A DNA stretch of 64,000 nucleotides from Sordaria brevicollis. Its lineage: Eukaryota; Ascomycota; Sordariomycetes; Sordariales; Sordariaceae. The notes beneath the pieces are model-generated. The model was not told the DNA's origin. It saw only the letters and a list, made by a program, of their open reading frames with translations, and searched no databases. The DNA is taken from contig JAUTDP010000008.1 of assembly GCA_033439795.1 (NCBI GenBank), forward strand, positions 2,976,001 through 3,040,000. The letters run 5' to 3'. The first letter of the stretch is position 1. Every line of letters starts with the position of its first letter. Position numbers and translations under genes: made by a program. Shown one piece after another: positions 1 to 11,198 of this stretch.

Positions 1-2590
1 GTTTTTGCTTTTGGGCTCCCTCCGTGCTGATTGTGCTACGTTTGCTAAGCGTGCTACTGCCCGTAGCGCCACTGCGGTTGCTACCTGCCGACGCCCTCGA
101 AGTACCACGGCCAGCATTGGCTGCCGACAACGAATCAATCATGCTCAAGCGGCCGCGCGCTGGAAGAGTTGCCGCATTATATGATTGTCGCTTGGCCGCC
201 GCGGTCGACCTGCCCAAAGTAGCGTTTCGCTTGTTCGCCGAAGAAGCCGTCGGCGATGCAAAGGAGGCTGTCACGGGGGCCTTCGGAATCGGGGACCGGG
301 GCTCTTCATGGTCCTCAAACGCACGAGAAACACCAGGCCTCGCTTGGAGGGTCCGACTAACAACCGTCTCGCGGGGGTTCGTTGCTTTGGAGACGCTGGT
401 ACGGACTGGACGAGCCGTGGACTCATGGGTCTTACGATCCTTCTCCTGAGCTCGCTGTTTGGCCTCCAACTCCTCTCTTCTGCGGCGCGAGATTGCCTCA
501 CCAGGTAGCTCGGAAGCTGCTCGAGTGGATGTTTTGATGGGTTTGGCGCGAACTTTGTGCGGCGAGCCGGTCCATGTATCATCCGCAGAGACAGTATGCT
601 CAGAGAGATTTTGCTGTGAAAGACGCGCTGCACGCTGTTCATTGAGGCGACGGGCAACAACCTCACCAGGTCGCTCAAACGAAGCCACAGCGGGCACTTT
701 GTTTGACCTGGCCTGTGATTTGGGTGGTACTAGGCTGGCTGGTCGGGTTGCTGTGCTCTTCGTAGCAGCAACTTTATCTTCGGCGAAGCTCATCGAGCTT
801 GACTTCCGCAGTGTAGAAGAGCGTTCGACACCCTTCACGCGGACCGTAGAAGCTCGGGGTTGCTTGGAGCTTGTGCGCCGAGGTGGAGCTGCTTTGGGTG
901 TTCTCTGGACGCTTTGCATCGAAGGTATTCTGGTGTCTACAGGGGACAAAAGTCGGTCAATTCGCGTAAGGTCATTGATGGCCTCCAATTCGTCCTCGAG
1001 CCTGTCAAGAGCCTCGACCGAGTCTTCGATTCTGGATGCCAGACTCATATGGGAATACAACCTGGCAGATTCCATGCCTTCGTCTTCCATAGCTTCGGAG
1101 AGATGGGAACGATATCGGCTATGCTGTTCGGTTCGGCACATCGTTCGTGACTCTTGGTGGCAAGTGTCGGCGGTTTCCGAAGAATGATGGCGGTATCGGT
1201 AATATGAACCAGTCTCCAAGATTTGGTATTCGTCTTGAGCATGGCGGTCGTCCATTGAATGTGCATCTGATTCCTCAGCTTCATGGGTGTCTTCTTCAAA
1301 CTGGTATTCGCCGATCAGCAGAGAATCAGATTCGAAGCTCGCCTGAGGCACATGTCGATGGTCCATGCTGACCTGTCCGTGATCATCACGCATTTCATCA
1401 TCCGTATGGTAAGCACTGGTGTCTCCAGCCACGCTAGAATCAGGATCCATCTGGACGATGGTTTTTTCAAGTTCACCTGGCCTGTCCCCCATCATGCTCT
1501 CAGTCTCTTCTGCAATCGCCTCGCGAGTAATTTGGGAGTTGCTGATACCAAGTTGAGAATCTTCGGGACGGGTCGTGATGTTGGTGGAATCAGTGTTTTC
1601 CACGATGGCATCGCTTTGCACAGCACCATCTAGCTTGGTAGCTACAACGGTGTAGATGTTACCAGGTGGGTCTGAGTTGTCCTTGACAGACAGAGCATCC
1701 GGCGTGGATTTTGAACGACGTGGGACGAGGTTGCAGCCGAAAAAGAGCAGCCGATTCGGGTTCTTCAATCCTTGGTAGCCACAGCGTTCAGGATGTTCAT
1801 GGGAGCACTTGGGGTGAGCACACTCTCCAGATCCTGAATAGCCGCAACTTTCAGGGTTATCGTGAGAACAGATCGGATGTGGGCATGCTTCCGCTGAGGT
1901 CTTGGCCGGAAAAGACAAAATCCACTCGAAGTGACCTGCGTAGTGTTTGGCCAACTGCTCTGCGTTGCTAGGGAGATTTTGGCTTTCAGCGGCGAGAGGA
2001 TTGTTTTCCAAGAATTCTGAGAAATATGAGTACAAGTCAGTTTCTCGTCATTATACGGACGTGGGCTCATTGACAGATGACGATGAGAGGGACTGTATAC
2101 CTTTCGAGACGAATGCGAAATGGCCCGCGCTGACTTCAGATCTGGATTGTTCGCCTAGCTTTTCGCGCACATGACCAGAAGTCTCGCTTCGAAGCTCAGG
2201 CTCACCAGTTTGACTTCTGGCAATATCAGTGTCCCTATAGTCTGTCTTCTTGGGGCTACCCAAGAACTGATTGAGATGAGTGGTGATATGAGTCTTGATC
2301 GGCTTCCTGTTTTGCCTCTGATTGGTGTCTGGAGCTCGATCCAGGACGCAGAACTGATTGTTTTCGAGTCGGTGGTGGGAGCAGCTGGAATGTAATCCAT
2401 GGTCGTGGATATCGAAGCCGATTCCAGGCTGGTGGTGGTAGGTGCTGGCGGTTGCCATGGCTGTAATTAATTCTTCGTGTTCTAATATCGGTTCTTCCCG
2501 AAATAGGCCAAGATCTGGAGGCCAGACAATTGTGATGCCGACTGGCCTGACAAGGAATACCAGAGCAATTTCGCACGAGGCAAAAGACAA
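1..2590 (-). CDS. Hypothetical Ser/Arg-rich protein with duplicated Cys/His motif (partial, 3' end missing)
   Basis: I do not recognise a named family. On the minus strand a frame stays open from 2016 to the left edge, far longer than the overlapping frames. A first exon ends at 2101, and an 84-nt intron (2017-2100; donor GTATAC, acceptor TTCTCAG) joins them in frame. Just after the intron come two tandem copies of a Cys/His motif, CPHPICSHDNPESCGY and CAHPKCSHEHPERCGY, which could bind zinc. The rest is acidic, then basic and low-complexity, with two PGE-containing segments (FERPGEVVARRLNEQR and SELPGEAISRRRREELE), so most of the protein is probably disordered. The start is uncertain: ATG at 2458 (MATASTYHHQ) or an in-frame one at 2590, because EEPILEHEELITA between them looks coding. 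The stop lies outside the window. Function is unknown; a cytoskeletal or scaffold role would be a guess. Confidence 0.75.
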
Positions 2591-3057
2591 CTTGAATATT
2601 ATCTCTGTGTAGACGCGGGGTAGCTTGTTATCCAGAAAAGTGAGATTGTGATGGGCTAGATCTGGGGAAGACTGATGGAAAACTTGTTGGCTATTGATTG
2701 AGCAATTATGCTGGTGTAGCAGTTGGGCACTGGGGTCCTTTGACGACGAAGTGAAGCAACTGAAGTGGTCGAGAAAAGGTGTTGGAGTCTTCGAGGCACT
2801 TGGCTTTTGTGCTTCATCCAGGATGTCACACGTCTGGGTACTGCCGGCAGGCGCTCTTCCCTATTGCCCGAACTGGCAGTCAAGCTCCTACCATAACACT
2901 TTCCTATCTTCATCACGAGGCTTATGAGCCGCCCGTTCTCATCGCCTTGCTCAAGCGGTCACTGCAAGTGCTCGTAGTTACAACATGGCCCTCGTCCAAT
3001 GTTCCGAAGCGGCGGCTTCCTGCATCAACTTCTGGCTGACTCCCACCTCGAACCATA
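2591..3057. other. Intergenic, no gene seen
   Basis: Ordinary-GC sequence between the unknown gene and the MITE. The open frames here are short, overlap each other and resemble nothing. It probably holds the 5' untranslated region and promoter of the leftward gene. Confidence 0.5.
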
Positions 3058-3094
3058 GCGCGCCACCACGGTTTTAGAAAATGATCCCTGGTAT
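3058..3094 (+). repeat. Left terminal inverted repeat of the MITE
   Basis: It pairs with 4117-4153. Both outer ends read GCGCGCCACC and both share TAGAAAATGATCCCT. The mismatches lie in a short segment between these blocks. Confidence 0.85.
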
Positions 3095-3546
3095 GAATTT
3101 GGCGCGATTAGATCCTTTTAATCAGGAGGGATGATTTTACAGTTAGAAAATCATATATAGGATAATCATTGGAATAAATTGGTAAAAATTATAATAATTA
3201 CTTTTATTGTAAAATAATAAATTTGAAAAAATCCTTCCAGTGATAATTTTATAAGAAAATCATTTTCGAATATACGGATTTTTTTAATAAAGAAAATTAT
3301 TTTAATCTCAATTTAAAAGAATTTTAGGAAGAAAATAAATCTTATAATTATAAATTACAATAACTTATATATTTTTGAAATTTATATATATAAGATTGGA
3401 AGAGGTAAAAAAATATTTTACAATTAAAATTTTATTATATATATAAATTCTTACACTTCTACTTCTTAGTATATTTTTATATTTAAATTAGGGTTAGAAT
3501 TTTCTTTTTTACATTAAAATTATAATAAAACTTTTACACTTATTCA

Positions 3547-3630
3547 AGAATTTATACTTAAAAATTTACACTTAAGAATTTACACTTAAGAATTTATACT
3601 TAAGAATTTACACTTAAGAATTTACTTTGA
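3547..3630. repeat. 14-bp tandem repeat, six copies, inside the MITE
   Basis: Six head-to-tail copies of AGAATTTACACTTA with one or two substitutions each; the last copy is degenerate. It is non-coding and probably arose by slippage within the element. Confidence 0.85.
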
Positions 3631-3707
3631 AATAAAAACTTAAAAAATTTTTACTATATATTTCTTTATAATGAGATTTTTCAAATTTTATATTATTAAT
3701 AATTATT

Positions 3708-3780
3708 TAACTTAGTGGTTAAGTGGTTAATAAAGTAGTTCTTTGTTATAAGGTCGTAGTTCGATCCCTCGTTAAAGTTA
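3708..3780 (+). pseudogene. tRNA-like relic (A box and B box) inside the MITE
   Basis: A 73-nt stretch with tRNA-like landmarks. The ends TAACTT and AAGTTA pair as an acceptor stem. TAGTGGTTAAGTGG resembles a pol III A box and D arm, and AGTTCGATCCC matches the B box. The T-stem has mismatches and no convincing anticodon stem forms, so it is not a working tRNA. It could be a decayed tRNA gene or a SINE-like head captured by the element; the amino-acid identity cannot be assigned. Confidence 0.5.
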
Positions 3781-4116
3781 AAATTTTTATTTGCTTCCAA
3801 ATTCTTAACTGTAGAAAAATAAGTGAAAAAAATATTATACCTAAAGAAAAAATAATAATGAAAACAATAAATATAGAATTTCTTATTAATATTTATTTTT
3901 TTATTTAATTATTTCCTTTAAAAAAGAAAGTACCTGAAATAAAATAACCTTTTCAAGAAAAAATAAATTGTATTTTGAAAATAAATTTGGTTCAAAATGC
4001 ATTTTCTCACCAAATTTCTTTCTTAGTATAAGGATAGTTTTTTACAGTTTACACACTTCTAATTAAATATACCTCTAGGAAATTTTACAATGAAAATATT
4101 TTATAACTGTAAAATT

Positions 4117-4153
4117 ATACTAGGGATCATTTTCTAGAAGTGGGGTGGCGCGC
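4117..4153 (-). repeat. Right terminal inverted repeat of the MITE
   Basis: Reverse complement of the left repeat with a few mismatches. It is followed by TA and then the host sequence TGGAAC. Confidence 0.85.
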
Positions 4154-4480
4154 TATGGAACAGAGACACCGACATACCTAATGCAATCAAGCAAGAGCAG
4201 CCCGCCTCGATTGCTCAGATGTTTCCTTGATGCCGTACATGGAACATGGAAGTAAACCGACCGGATACTGGTCGCAATCATAGATAGTAGGACAGTCCAT
4301 CATAGTATCGTAATTCTGGCCTAGTTCGCGTCTTCTTCTGGAAGACCTCCGCGGCAGGAGCATGTAAACCATCAAAGTTCAAGAATACTTCTGGCTTGAA
4401 TCCTTAGCTCATCCCGCAAAGCTGGTTCAATGGCGTTCTTTGAGTGATTGAGGCAAACTGAACCCATCCTTTCCTTGGAG

Positions 4481-4936
4481 TTAGTCCTCTTCTGCAGCAA
4501 CTTCTGCATGCGCTTGAAGAGCAGGCGCATGTTCAGTTGGAATGCGAACAAGAGTCTGGGGAAGGTCGTTCTCTGAGGGTTCCTGGGCACCTTCACTTGG
4601 CTTGGGCAATTTGGCTGAGGACATCATGTCAGTGCCAATTTTAGAAGAGATGATGCCGTGGTGTGGATGCTGCTTACCGGATGCCATGTTGATAGCCCTC
4701 AGCACATTATGCCAGTTGCTAAGAACAAGGGCAATTGCTTCTGTTCCATCGGAAAGGGTAGATAACCTTTGAGCGAGGGCCTCCATCTGACTAGCCATTG
4801 CCGCACTGAGATCGCGTAACTCCTTGAGATTCTCCAGTTCGGCCTTCTTTTCATTGACTCTGGCAACCAGGGCGGGAGACTGGCCCGTGGTGCTTGCGCC
4901 CATGGACGAAAAGCCTCTGGCAGGAAAGGCGGACAT
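4481..4936 (-). CDS. dad2: DASH complex subunit Dad2
   Basis: Dad2 is a small subunit of the DASH/Dam1 ring that couples kinetochores to spindle microtubules in fungi. The N-terminal 80 residues carry the family core: LVARVNEKKAELENLKELRD, then SQMEALAQRL, then DGTEAIALVLSNWHNVLRAI, mostly a predicted helical coiled coil. The frame is open throughout, but an in-frame 63-nt intron (4615-4677) is likely: donor GTAAGC, branch-like CTGAC 13 nt before acceptor TCCTCAG. Splicing gives INMASAKLPKP and a 130-residue protein with an acidic C-terminal tail; unspliced it would be 151. The start at 4936 is the first ATG before the conserved core. It is divergent from shugoshin across a 741-bp shared upstream region. 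Family identity is strong; the intron is inferred. Confidence 0.92.
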   Translation of the reverse strand: MSAFPARGFSSMGASTTGQSPALVARVNEKKAELENLKELRDLSAAMASQMEALAQRLSTLSDGTEAIALVLSNWHNVLRAINMASGKQHPHHGIISSKIGTDMMSSAKLPKPSEGAQEPSENDLPQTLVRIPTEHAPALQAHAEVAAEED

Positions 4937-5677
4937 GGTGGCTGGCTGCAGTCACGGTGTCGGTGTTGTAGGAGGAAGACAAGATTGACAGGAAGAACCA
5001 GAAAGTTTAGAGGTCTACATGGGTTCCAGAAAAAGTGAAGAGCAGTTGGCCGAATCCAGGCAGGTGCAAGTGCTTCGTTGAAATGGGAAAACGAAAGGAA
5101 AGAGCATTCTGTTTGTTGTGATTGCCTCTTGCTGCTGATGCTGTTAGTGGCCGGCATGCTCACTGCCCCTGCCCTGGGTGCAGCGAGTGCTTTCCATCCA
5201 TTGCACGGCAGGCAACACTGCAGGCGGGGAGCGGGAGCTTCCAGGTTGTCTGGAATGCCCTGTGAAGGCAGTGACGTTCCTGCTGAAAGGTGAAGCTTGC
5301 AGTGGGCCGCGTCCCCGCTTCAGAACTCCGTTGCTGGTCAACCCTGGACCTTGGCCAACTGCAACAGAGCGGTGACGCTAAACCTCTTTCGGAACAAGAG
5401 TAAACAAAAATGTTCGCGAAATGACACCTGGGAATTTGTCCACCTCCGCTCCCACCCAACCCGTCCGCCGCACTGCACTGTTGCACCCGCCCACTCGCTG
5501 TTCGAGAACAAACGCCCAGCCTCTTCCTTCCCAAACATATCGATTGCATTCCAAACACCACCATCTCAAACAGCCTCGAATCCTCGACACTTGTATCATT
5601 TGCCTACGATAGCGATCTGGTTGAGCTAACGACGATCCTTCTTTTTGCTCTCTTGTCCGTGAGGACGACAATGCGAG
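4937..5677. promoter_or_regulatory. Shared upstream region of dad2 and sgo1
   Basis: 741 bp between two divergently transcribed kinetochore or centromere genes. I see no gene of its own; the open frames overlap one another and lack family resemblance. No specific transcription-factor site is claimed. Confidence 0.5.
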
Positions 5678-8180
5678 ATGGCCCGCCTCAATGAACAAGC
5701 CATGTCGTCTGTCTCGTCGTCAACAGACAATCTCGAGCTTTGTATGTGTCGCGACTCTGCCCCCATTAACGCGCCGATGCGACAGCATAGCTAACCCAAT
5801 CGCGTTTCGGCAGTGCGCAGAAAGTTCCTCAGACAAAACAGAGATATTGCCCGGGTCAATTCGACACAGTCACTCCGTATCCGGGGACTGGAGAATGAAT
5901 GCGCTCGTTTGCTGTCGGAAAACCTCGAGCTTCGTAGCCAAGTTTTGCGCCTCGAAAAGGAACTTCAAGACAATGCCGCGCAAAGGGTCGCCGATCATGC
6001 GCTCGAGGTCAAGGCCAAGATGGAGACACAGTTAGCGGAACTCAGTTCGCTGCTGGCAAGCTTAGGGGAGCCGCTCTCAACCCGTCGCCCCTCAGAAGAA
6101 AGGAAGTACGCGCAGCCTCGACCGAGCGTTCATCGGAGCCCACCCCTACGGAGAGCACGCCAGGAGGCCGACCAGGAGCTGCTCGCTGAACAGGAAGGGA
6201 GGTTACCGCCAATTTACGAGAACAAGGCGTATGCGCGGGCTACGATGAAGTGAGTTGCATAAAGTTTCTGACGCATGAATCCTTGATGCACGTGGCTGAC
6301 AGCTTAACAGCACCGAAGAAATTCTTGCATTGTGCATGCAGGCAGATGATTCCAATGACTCGCCAGACATCGGACCGCCGCCAGTATCCAGGTTTGTCGA
6401 GGATGATATGGTCATACCTCAATCACCATCGCCGAACAAGAACACCGAGATTGAACAAATGGAACCTGCTGAGCAAGTCGAGGAGAGCCCTAGGGGTCTC
6501 CAAGTGCCGCCGCCACTATCGCCGCCCAAACTCGATTATGACCGGAGACCAAACATGATACTGTTCAGCCCACCAAAAGAGTCGACAATCGCAGAGCCCA
6601 CCAAGACATTCAGTCCCGTCCAAATGGAACCGCCAAAGGTATCCGCGTCAGCTGTACCAAATGAAACAGTCCGAGCAGGCCTCAAGCGAAAGTTGAACGA
6701 CGAGAACGAAAACGAACCCAACAAGGCGACCAAGCTTCATCAAGGAAAAGACATTGGCGAAACGACCGGGAAGAAGAAGGGACTTTCTGCCCGCGACCCG
6801 CAAAAGAGGAAGAGCATCAAGGAGACCGCAACGAAACCGAGAGCTCCACTGTCAGCAAAGAGCGCAAACGAGTATTTTGCTTCGCCGAAGAAGGCGACGA
6901 AGGCCCAGGAGGTGGATGACGGTTTTAAACCGGTGAAGGTGCACAAGGCACAAAAGGGCAAGGAGAGAGTTGGCCTGCCGATTCCAGAAGTGAAGCCAGC
7001 AGTACAAGAAGTGCGCGAAGCTTCTACGACGACAACGACGAAACTCCAAATTCTCCCACCGACACTGGAACCTACTCCTGAAGTTGCTGAGATCCCCGAA
7101 GCCGAGATTCTCATTACACCTGGAACACCAGAGCGCGCCTCTGACAGCGCTGTGGTAACCCACGACACACCGCCGCCAGCCCATATTTCCTCTAATGGAG
7201 AGACGTCACGGCCTAGCAGGCGTGCTCGAGCAGCCATCAGCTATACAGAGCCCAATTTGCGCGACAAGATGCGCAGGCCAACCAAGGAGCTCTTTGATGC
7301 AGTTTCTGGAGAGGGCAAGTTCCTCCACAGACCATCAGCGCAACAGCAGCAACATCGCAAGGGAGATGAATCTGCACCGACATCAGTAAGCAAGGTCAAA
7401 TCTGAGCCGTCGCCAGCGACAGATATGAGCGGACTGGCCAGCACCATGCTTTTTGAGAAGGAAAAGGAGCAGGGAAAGGAGCAAGACAAGGGGCAGGACA
7501 AGGGGCAGGACAAGGACAAGGAGAAGGAATCACAGCAAGAGGAGGGAATAATATCACCAAACGGCATCCTCCCGAGCTCGGTTGACCTGGGAAGGAGAAG
7601 GCGCGCCTCGTCATTCTCTGCTGCGTCTGCTGCAACCATAATTCCTCCGGCCCTAGAACAACCAGCCCAAGATACCTCAGCGGTGGAGGAGGTGGATGAG
7701 AACGCCGCGGTTGAAGCTCAAATTCAGAAGGAGTTAAGTAATAGCATTACGACACGACCCAAAACTGGGAAGGGAAGGCAATCGATGAGTCGTCCTGCGC
7801 CTTCGATTGCTGCTGAAAGGGAAGAGGACGCACAAAACTCGATGAACCCAGCTTCAATGGACCTGTACGATTTTGCCAGTTGTGTATCTCCGGACAACGC
7901 AGCATCCCAGGACGGAGCAACTACCAGCGATGCTGCCGGGAATAAGAAGGCCCCGAAGGCTTCAAGAAGAGCGTCCTCAGCAGCTTCAACCGAGACAACA
8001 GCGACAGGATCCACGAAGCCAAGGTCTTCTCGGAAACGGGCTTCGATGCTGGTGCCGAAGAAGAGCTTATGGGCCGAGGAGCACCCGCAGGATGAAGAAG
8101 AGGATGAAGATATTGGGAACGACAGTGGCGGGTCGTTTACAAAGGGCAGGGCCTCGAGGAGGAGAAGTATGATGCTTTGA
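5678..8180 (+). CDS. sgo1: Shugoshin, protector of centromeric cohesion
   Basis: Shugoshin recruits PP2A to centromeres and protects cohesin. Three exons: 5678-5741, 5814-6249 and 6311-8180. The introns (72 and 61 nt) have GT/AG ends and CTAAC or CTGAC branch-like sites, giving 789 residues. The N-terminal coiled-coil domain (about residues 20-95) includes RRKFLRQNRDIARVNS and LENECARLLSENLELRSQV. The basic C-terminal SGO motif, needed for histone H2A-phosphate binding, is at about 467-490: SRRARAAISYTEPNLRDKMR. The middle is long, disordered and rich in K, E, P and S, with a KEQDKGQDKGQDKDKEKE low-complexity stretch near 7460-7530. The start at 5678 was chosen because exon 1 splices in frame into the coiled coil. 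Both diagnostic domains are present and intact. Confidence 0.95.
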
Positions 8181-8822
8181 AATGGACTCTGTTAAAGCTG
8201 GGAGCTAGGCTCCATGACTTGAATGTCGATCGATGTATAGACTTGGGTTCACACGCACAGCGCACGGCGTTTTGTTGTTATAGGGGTCGGAGCTGTAACA
8301 TAGTTGTCGAATGGACAATCGCTCACCATTACTGTACTGAACAAGAATTCTTGTACGTTGGATAGCTCAAACATCAAGAACTTCATCCCATAGTGTACCT
8401 AATGAATCAACACAAGAATTCCCCCTGATCCAATGTCAACAATGCGTTGCTGCGCGACCGTTAGCGCTGACAGCTGGCAGCGGATGCCACGACACGTTCT
8501 TCCGTTCTGTTCGGCAGTCCTCTGCCCCACCTTTTGAGGCGGTGGGGTGCCGTCCACTGGCGGGCGACAGTAGCAGGGAGCTTGGTCCAGGTCGATTCGA
8601 TAACTTTTCGAGGGGGTCCAGCATCCCACCTTGACGCTGAAAGCTGCCTGCCCGATCATTGAACTGGAGAACAGCAAACAACAACGGCCATTCCCTCTCC
8701 AGAAATTTGCCAACCATCCTGCTTCTCCCCGCGCATTTTGAAGCAATCACCATCTGGACGGATCTTGTACAGCTTTCCATCTTTTCAGTCAACAGTAAAG
8801 GAAACCATATAGATCAGGAACC
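8181..8822. other. Intergenic, promoter region of cct3
   Basis: No gene is recognised. It contains the 3' flank of sgo1 and the 5' flank of cct3; the short open frames are not supported. Confidence 0.5.
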
Positions 8823-10869
8823 ATGCAGGCACCGGTCCTGGTAATGAGTATGTTCCAGCGCCTGAAGCTACCTCTTACCTCCTACCCCTTTTGATATTGG
8901 GGATATCTTCACTTATAAGCCGGCAAGCTACCATGCAGTCTACTGACCCTACCTCCTACCCTTTGCAGACACCAACAGTGGTGAGAGGCAGACTGGCCGC
9001 AAGGCTCAGATGTCCAACATCGCCGCCGCCAAAACGTACAGTTCCAACCCCTTATAGCGGACGAGAGACCGCCTTTCAACCCCGCCATGGACCCTTGACT
9101 GACCGCCCCCCCTCGTGTCGCAGTGTCGCTGATATCATCCGATCCTGCCTCGGCCCCAAGGCCATGCTCAAGATGCTTCTCGACCCCATGGGCGGTATCG
9201 TCCTCACCAACGACGGCCATGCTATTCTCCGCGAGATCGAGGTGTCGCACCCCGCAGCCAAGAGCATGATCGAGCTCAGCCGGACACAAGACGAAGAAGT
9301 TGGTGACGGCACCACAACAGTTATCATTCTTGGTATGGGAGATTCCGGCCATCATAACTGCGCCGTAGATCGTTTGCTGACATGCGGTGTTCACAAACAG
9401 CCGGCGAGATCCTCGCGCAATCCCTCCCTCAGCTTGAGCGCAACATCCACCCCGTCGTCATCATCTCAGCTTTCAAGCGCGCCCTCAAGGACGCTCTCCA
9501 GATCATCGAAGACATCTCGCTCCCGATCGACATCAACGATGACCAGGCCATGTACAAGCTCATCTCATCCTCGATCGGCACCAAGTACGTTTCCAGGTGG
9601 TCGGAACTCATGTGCGGGCTGGCGCTCAAGGCCGTGCGCACCGTGACGTGGGAGATGGGCAACGGCAAGAAGGAGGTCGACATCAAGCGGTATGCGCGCG
9701 TGGAGAAGGTGCCTGGCGGCGAGATTGAGGACAGCAGGGTATTGGACGGCGTTATGCTCAACAAGGACATTACACACCCCAAGATGCGCCGCAGGATCGA
9801 GAACCCCCGCATTATCCTGCTAGATTGCCCGCTCGAGTACAAGAAGGGCGAGTCGCAAACCAACATTGAGATCACAAAGGAGGAGGACTGGAACCGCATC
9901 TTGCAGATTGAAGAGGAGCAGGTCAAGGCGATGTGCGAGGCTATCCTTGCCTTCAACCCCGACCTTGTCATCACAGAGAAGGGTGTTTCCGGTGAGTTCA
10001 GCTTGATACAGCGGGAGGAAGCGCATACATACTCTGCCAGTTGCAGGCAAGCTAACGATGTTCTTTCGCAGATCTCGCACAACACTACCTCATGAAGGCC
10101 AACGTTACCGCGCTCAGACGTGTGCGCAAGACCGACAACAACAGAATCGCCAGGGCGACGGGCGCCACCATTGTCAATCGAGTAGAGGATCTCCAGGAGT
10201 CCGACGTCGGCACGCACTGCGGCCTGTTCGAGATCGAGAAGATTGGCGACGAGTACTTCACCTTCCTCACAAAGTGCAAGGACCCCAAGGCCTGCACCGT
10301 CCTCCTCCGCGGTCCCTCCAAGGACGTCCTCAACGAGATCGAGCGCAACCTTCAAGACGCCATGGGCGTGGCGCGCAACGTCATGTTCCACCCCAGGCTA
10401 TCGCCCGGTGGTGGTGCTACCGAGATGGCCGTGTCTGTCAGGTTAACACAGCTCGCGAAGAGCATCGAGGGTGTCCAACAATGGCCGTACAAGGCCGTCG
10501 CCGAGGCCCTCGAGGTCATCCCCCGCACACTCATTCAGAACGCCGGCAAGAGCCCCGTCCGTGTGCTCACCGATCTCCGCGCGAAGCACGCTGAGGGCAA
10601 GAGCTCGTTTGGTATCAACGGTGATACCGGTGCGATTGTGGATATGAAGGATTACGGTGTCTGGGAGCCCGAGGCCATCAAGGTGCAGAGCATGAAGACC
10701 GCTATTGAGGTAGGTTTCATTATTCTTTCCTTCGCTGTTTCTATGGACTGTTTACTAACCATCTACACAAAAACAGGCTGCCTGCCTTCTCTTGAGAGTC
10801 GACGATATCTGCAGTGCCAGAAAGGCACAGCCAGGTGTCGGTGTCAGCTCCGGCGGTGGTGATGAGTAA
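8823..10869 (+). CDS. cct3: T-complex protein 1 subunit gamma (CCT3)
   Basis: CCT3 is one of eight subunits of the cytosolic group II chaperonin that folds actin and tubulin with ATP. Six exons: 8823-8847, 8969-9035, 9124-9332, 9401-9991, 10072-10709 and 10777-10869. All five introns have GT..AG ends and the phases agree, giving 540 residues, the usual length. The first exon has only 25 nt (MQAPVLVM plus one base). Landmarks in order: [40 protein letters not shown] (ATP site), ITEKGVSDLAQHYL, and [13 protein letters not shown] before the C-terminal equatorial domain. The C-terminus is short and Gly-rich. Codon use is strongly biased to C-ending codons, as expected for a highly expressed gene. 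Confidence 0.97.
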
Positions 10870-11198
10870 ATGTACACTAATGAAACGGTAGCGGATGGGG
10901 GGTTAGCCCATGGCCTACTGAACTGATGTTAATAGTCAGTCCGGCACGAAAATGGTGGTATGATATCCCGTTAATGAATCTTTTCGTGGTCCAACGCATA
11001 CCACCCCATTTGCATGAGCATAGCCCCTTTTTTTATGTAAATGCTAGATGGATACCTTGGCATGGTAGATAAAAGGGGTTCTGTTGAAGGCCTGGTCGAG
11101 ACGTCCTATTCTTCCTCGCTTGAATGCATGTCGTGTTTTTCACTCTACGTTGTCCTCCTTAGTCGCTGATTCTTGTTCTCCTCGCTCAATTAAATCAT

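Larger units (their letters stand above)
3058..4153. mobile_element. AT-rich MITE with 37-bp TIRs and TA target duplication
   Basis: An abrupt 1,096-bp AT-rich island. Its ends are imperfect inverted repeats: left 3058-3094 and right 4117-4153 both read GCGCGCCACC, then about 10 variable bases, then TAGAAAATGATCCCT when read inwards. The element is flanked by TA at 3056-3057 and 4154-4155, as for Tc1/mariner-type elements. The flanks reconstruct a palindromic target, CCA-TA-TGG. A second inverted match lies inside the ends (ATTTTACAGTTA near 3134 and its complement near 4104). No transposase frame is present, so it is non-autonomous. CpA and TpG remain common (for example in the 14-bp repeats), so its AT-richness does not look like RIP. 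Family assignment beyond TA-type MITE is inference. Confidence 0.8.

Noticed and set aside
459..1187. 242-codon plus-strand frame
   Set aside because: It is the antisense of the much longer minus-strand gene, which has a spliced first exon and a coherent composition.
6740..7237. 165-codon minus-strand frame
   Set aside because: Shadow of shugoshin exon 3.
9429..10391. 320-codon minus-strand frame
   Set aside because: Antisense shadow of CCT3, caused by its strongly biased codon use; it also spans CCT3 introns.
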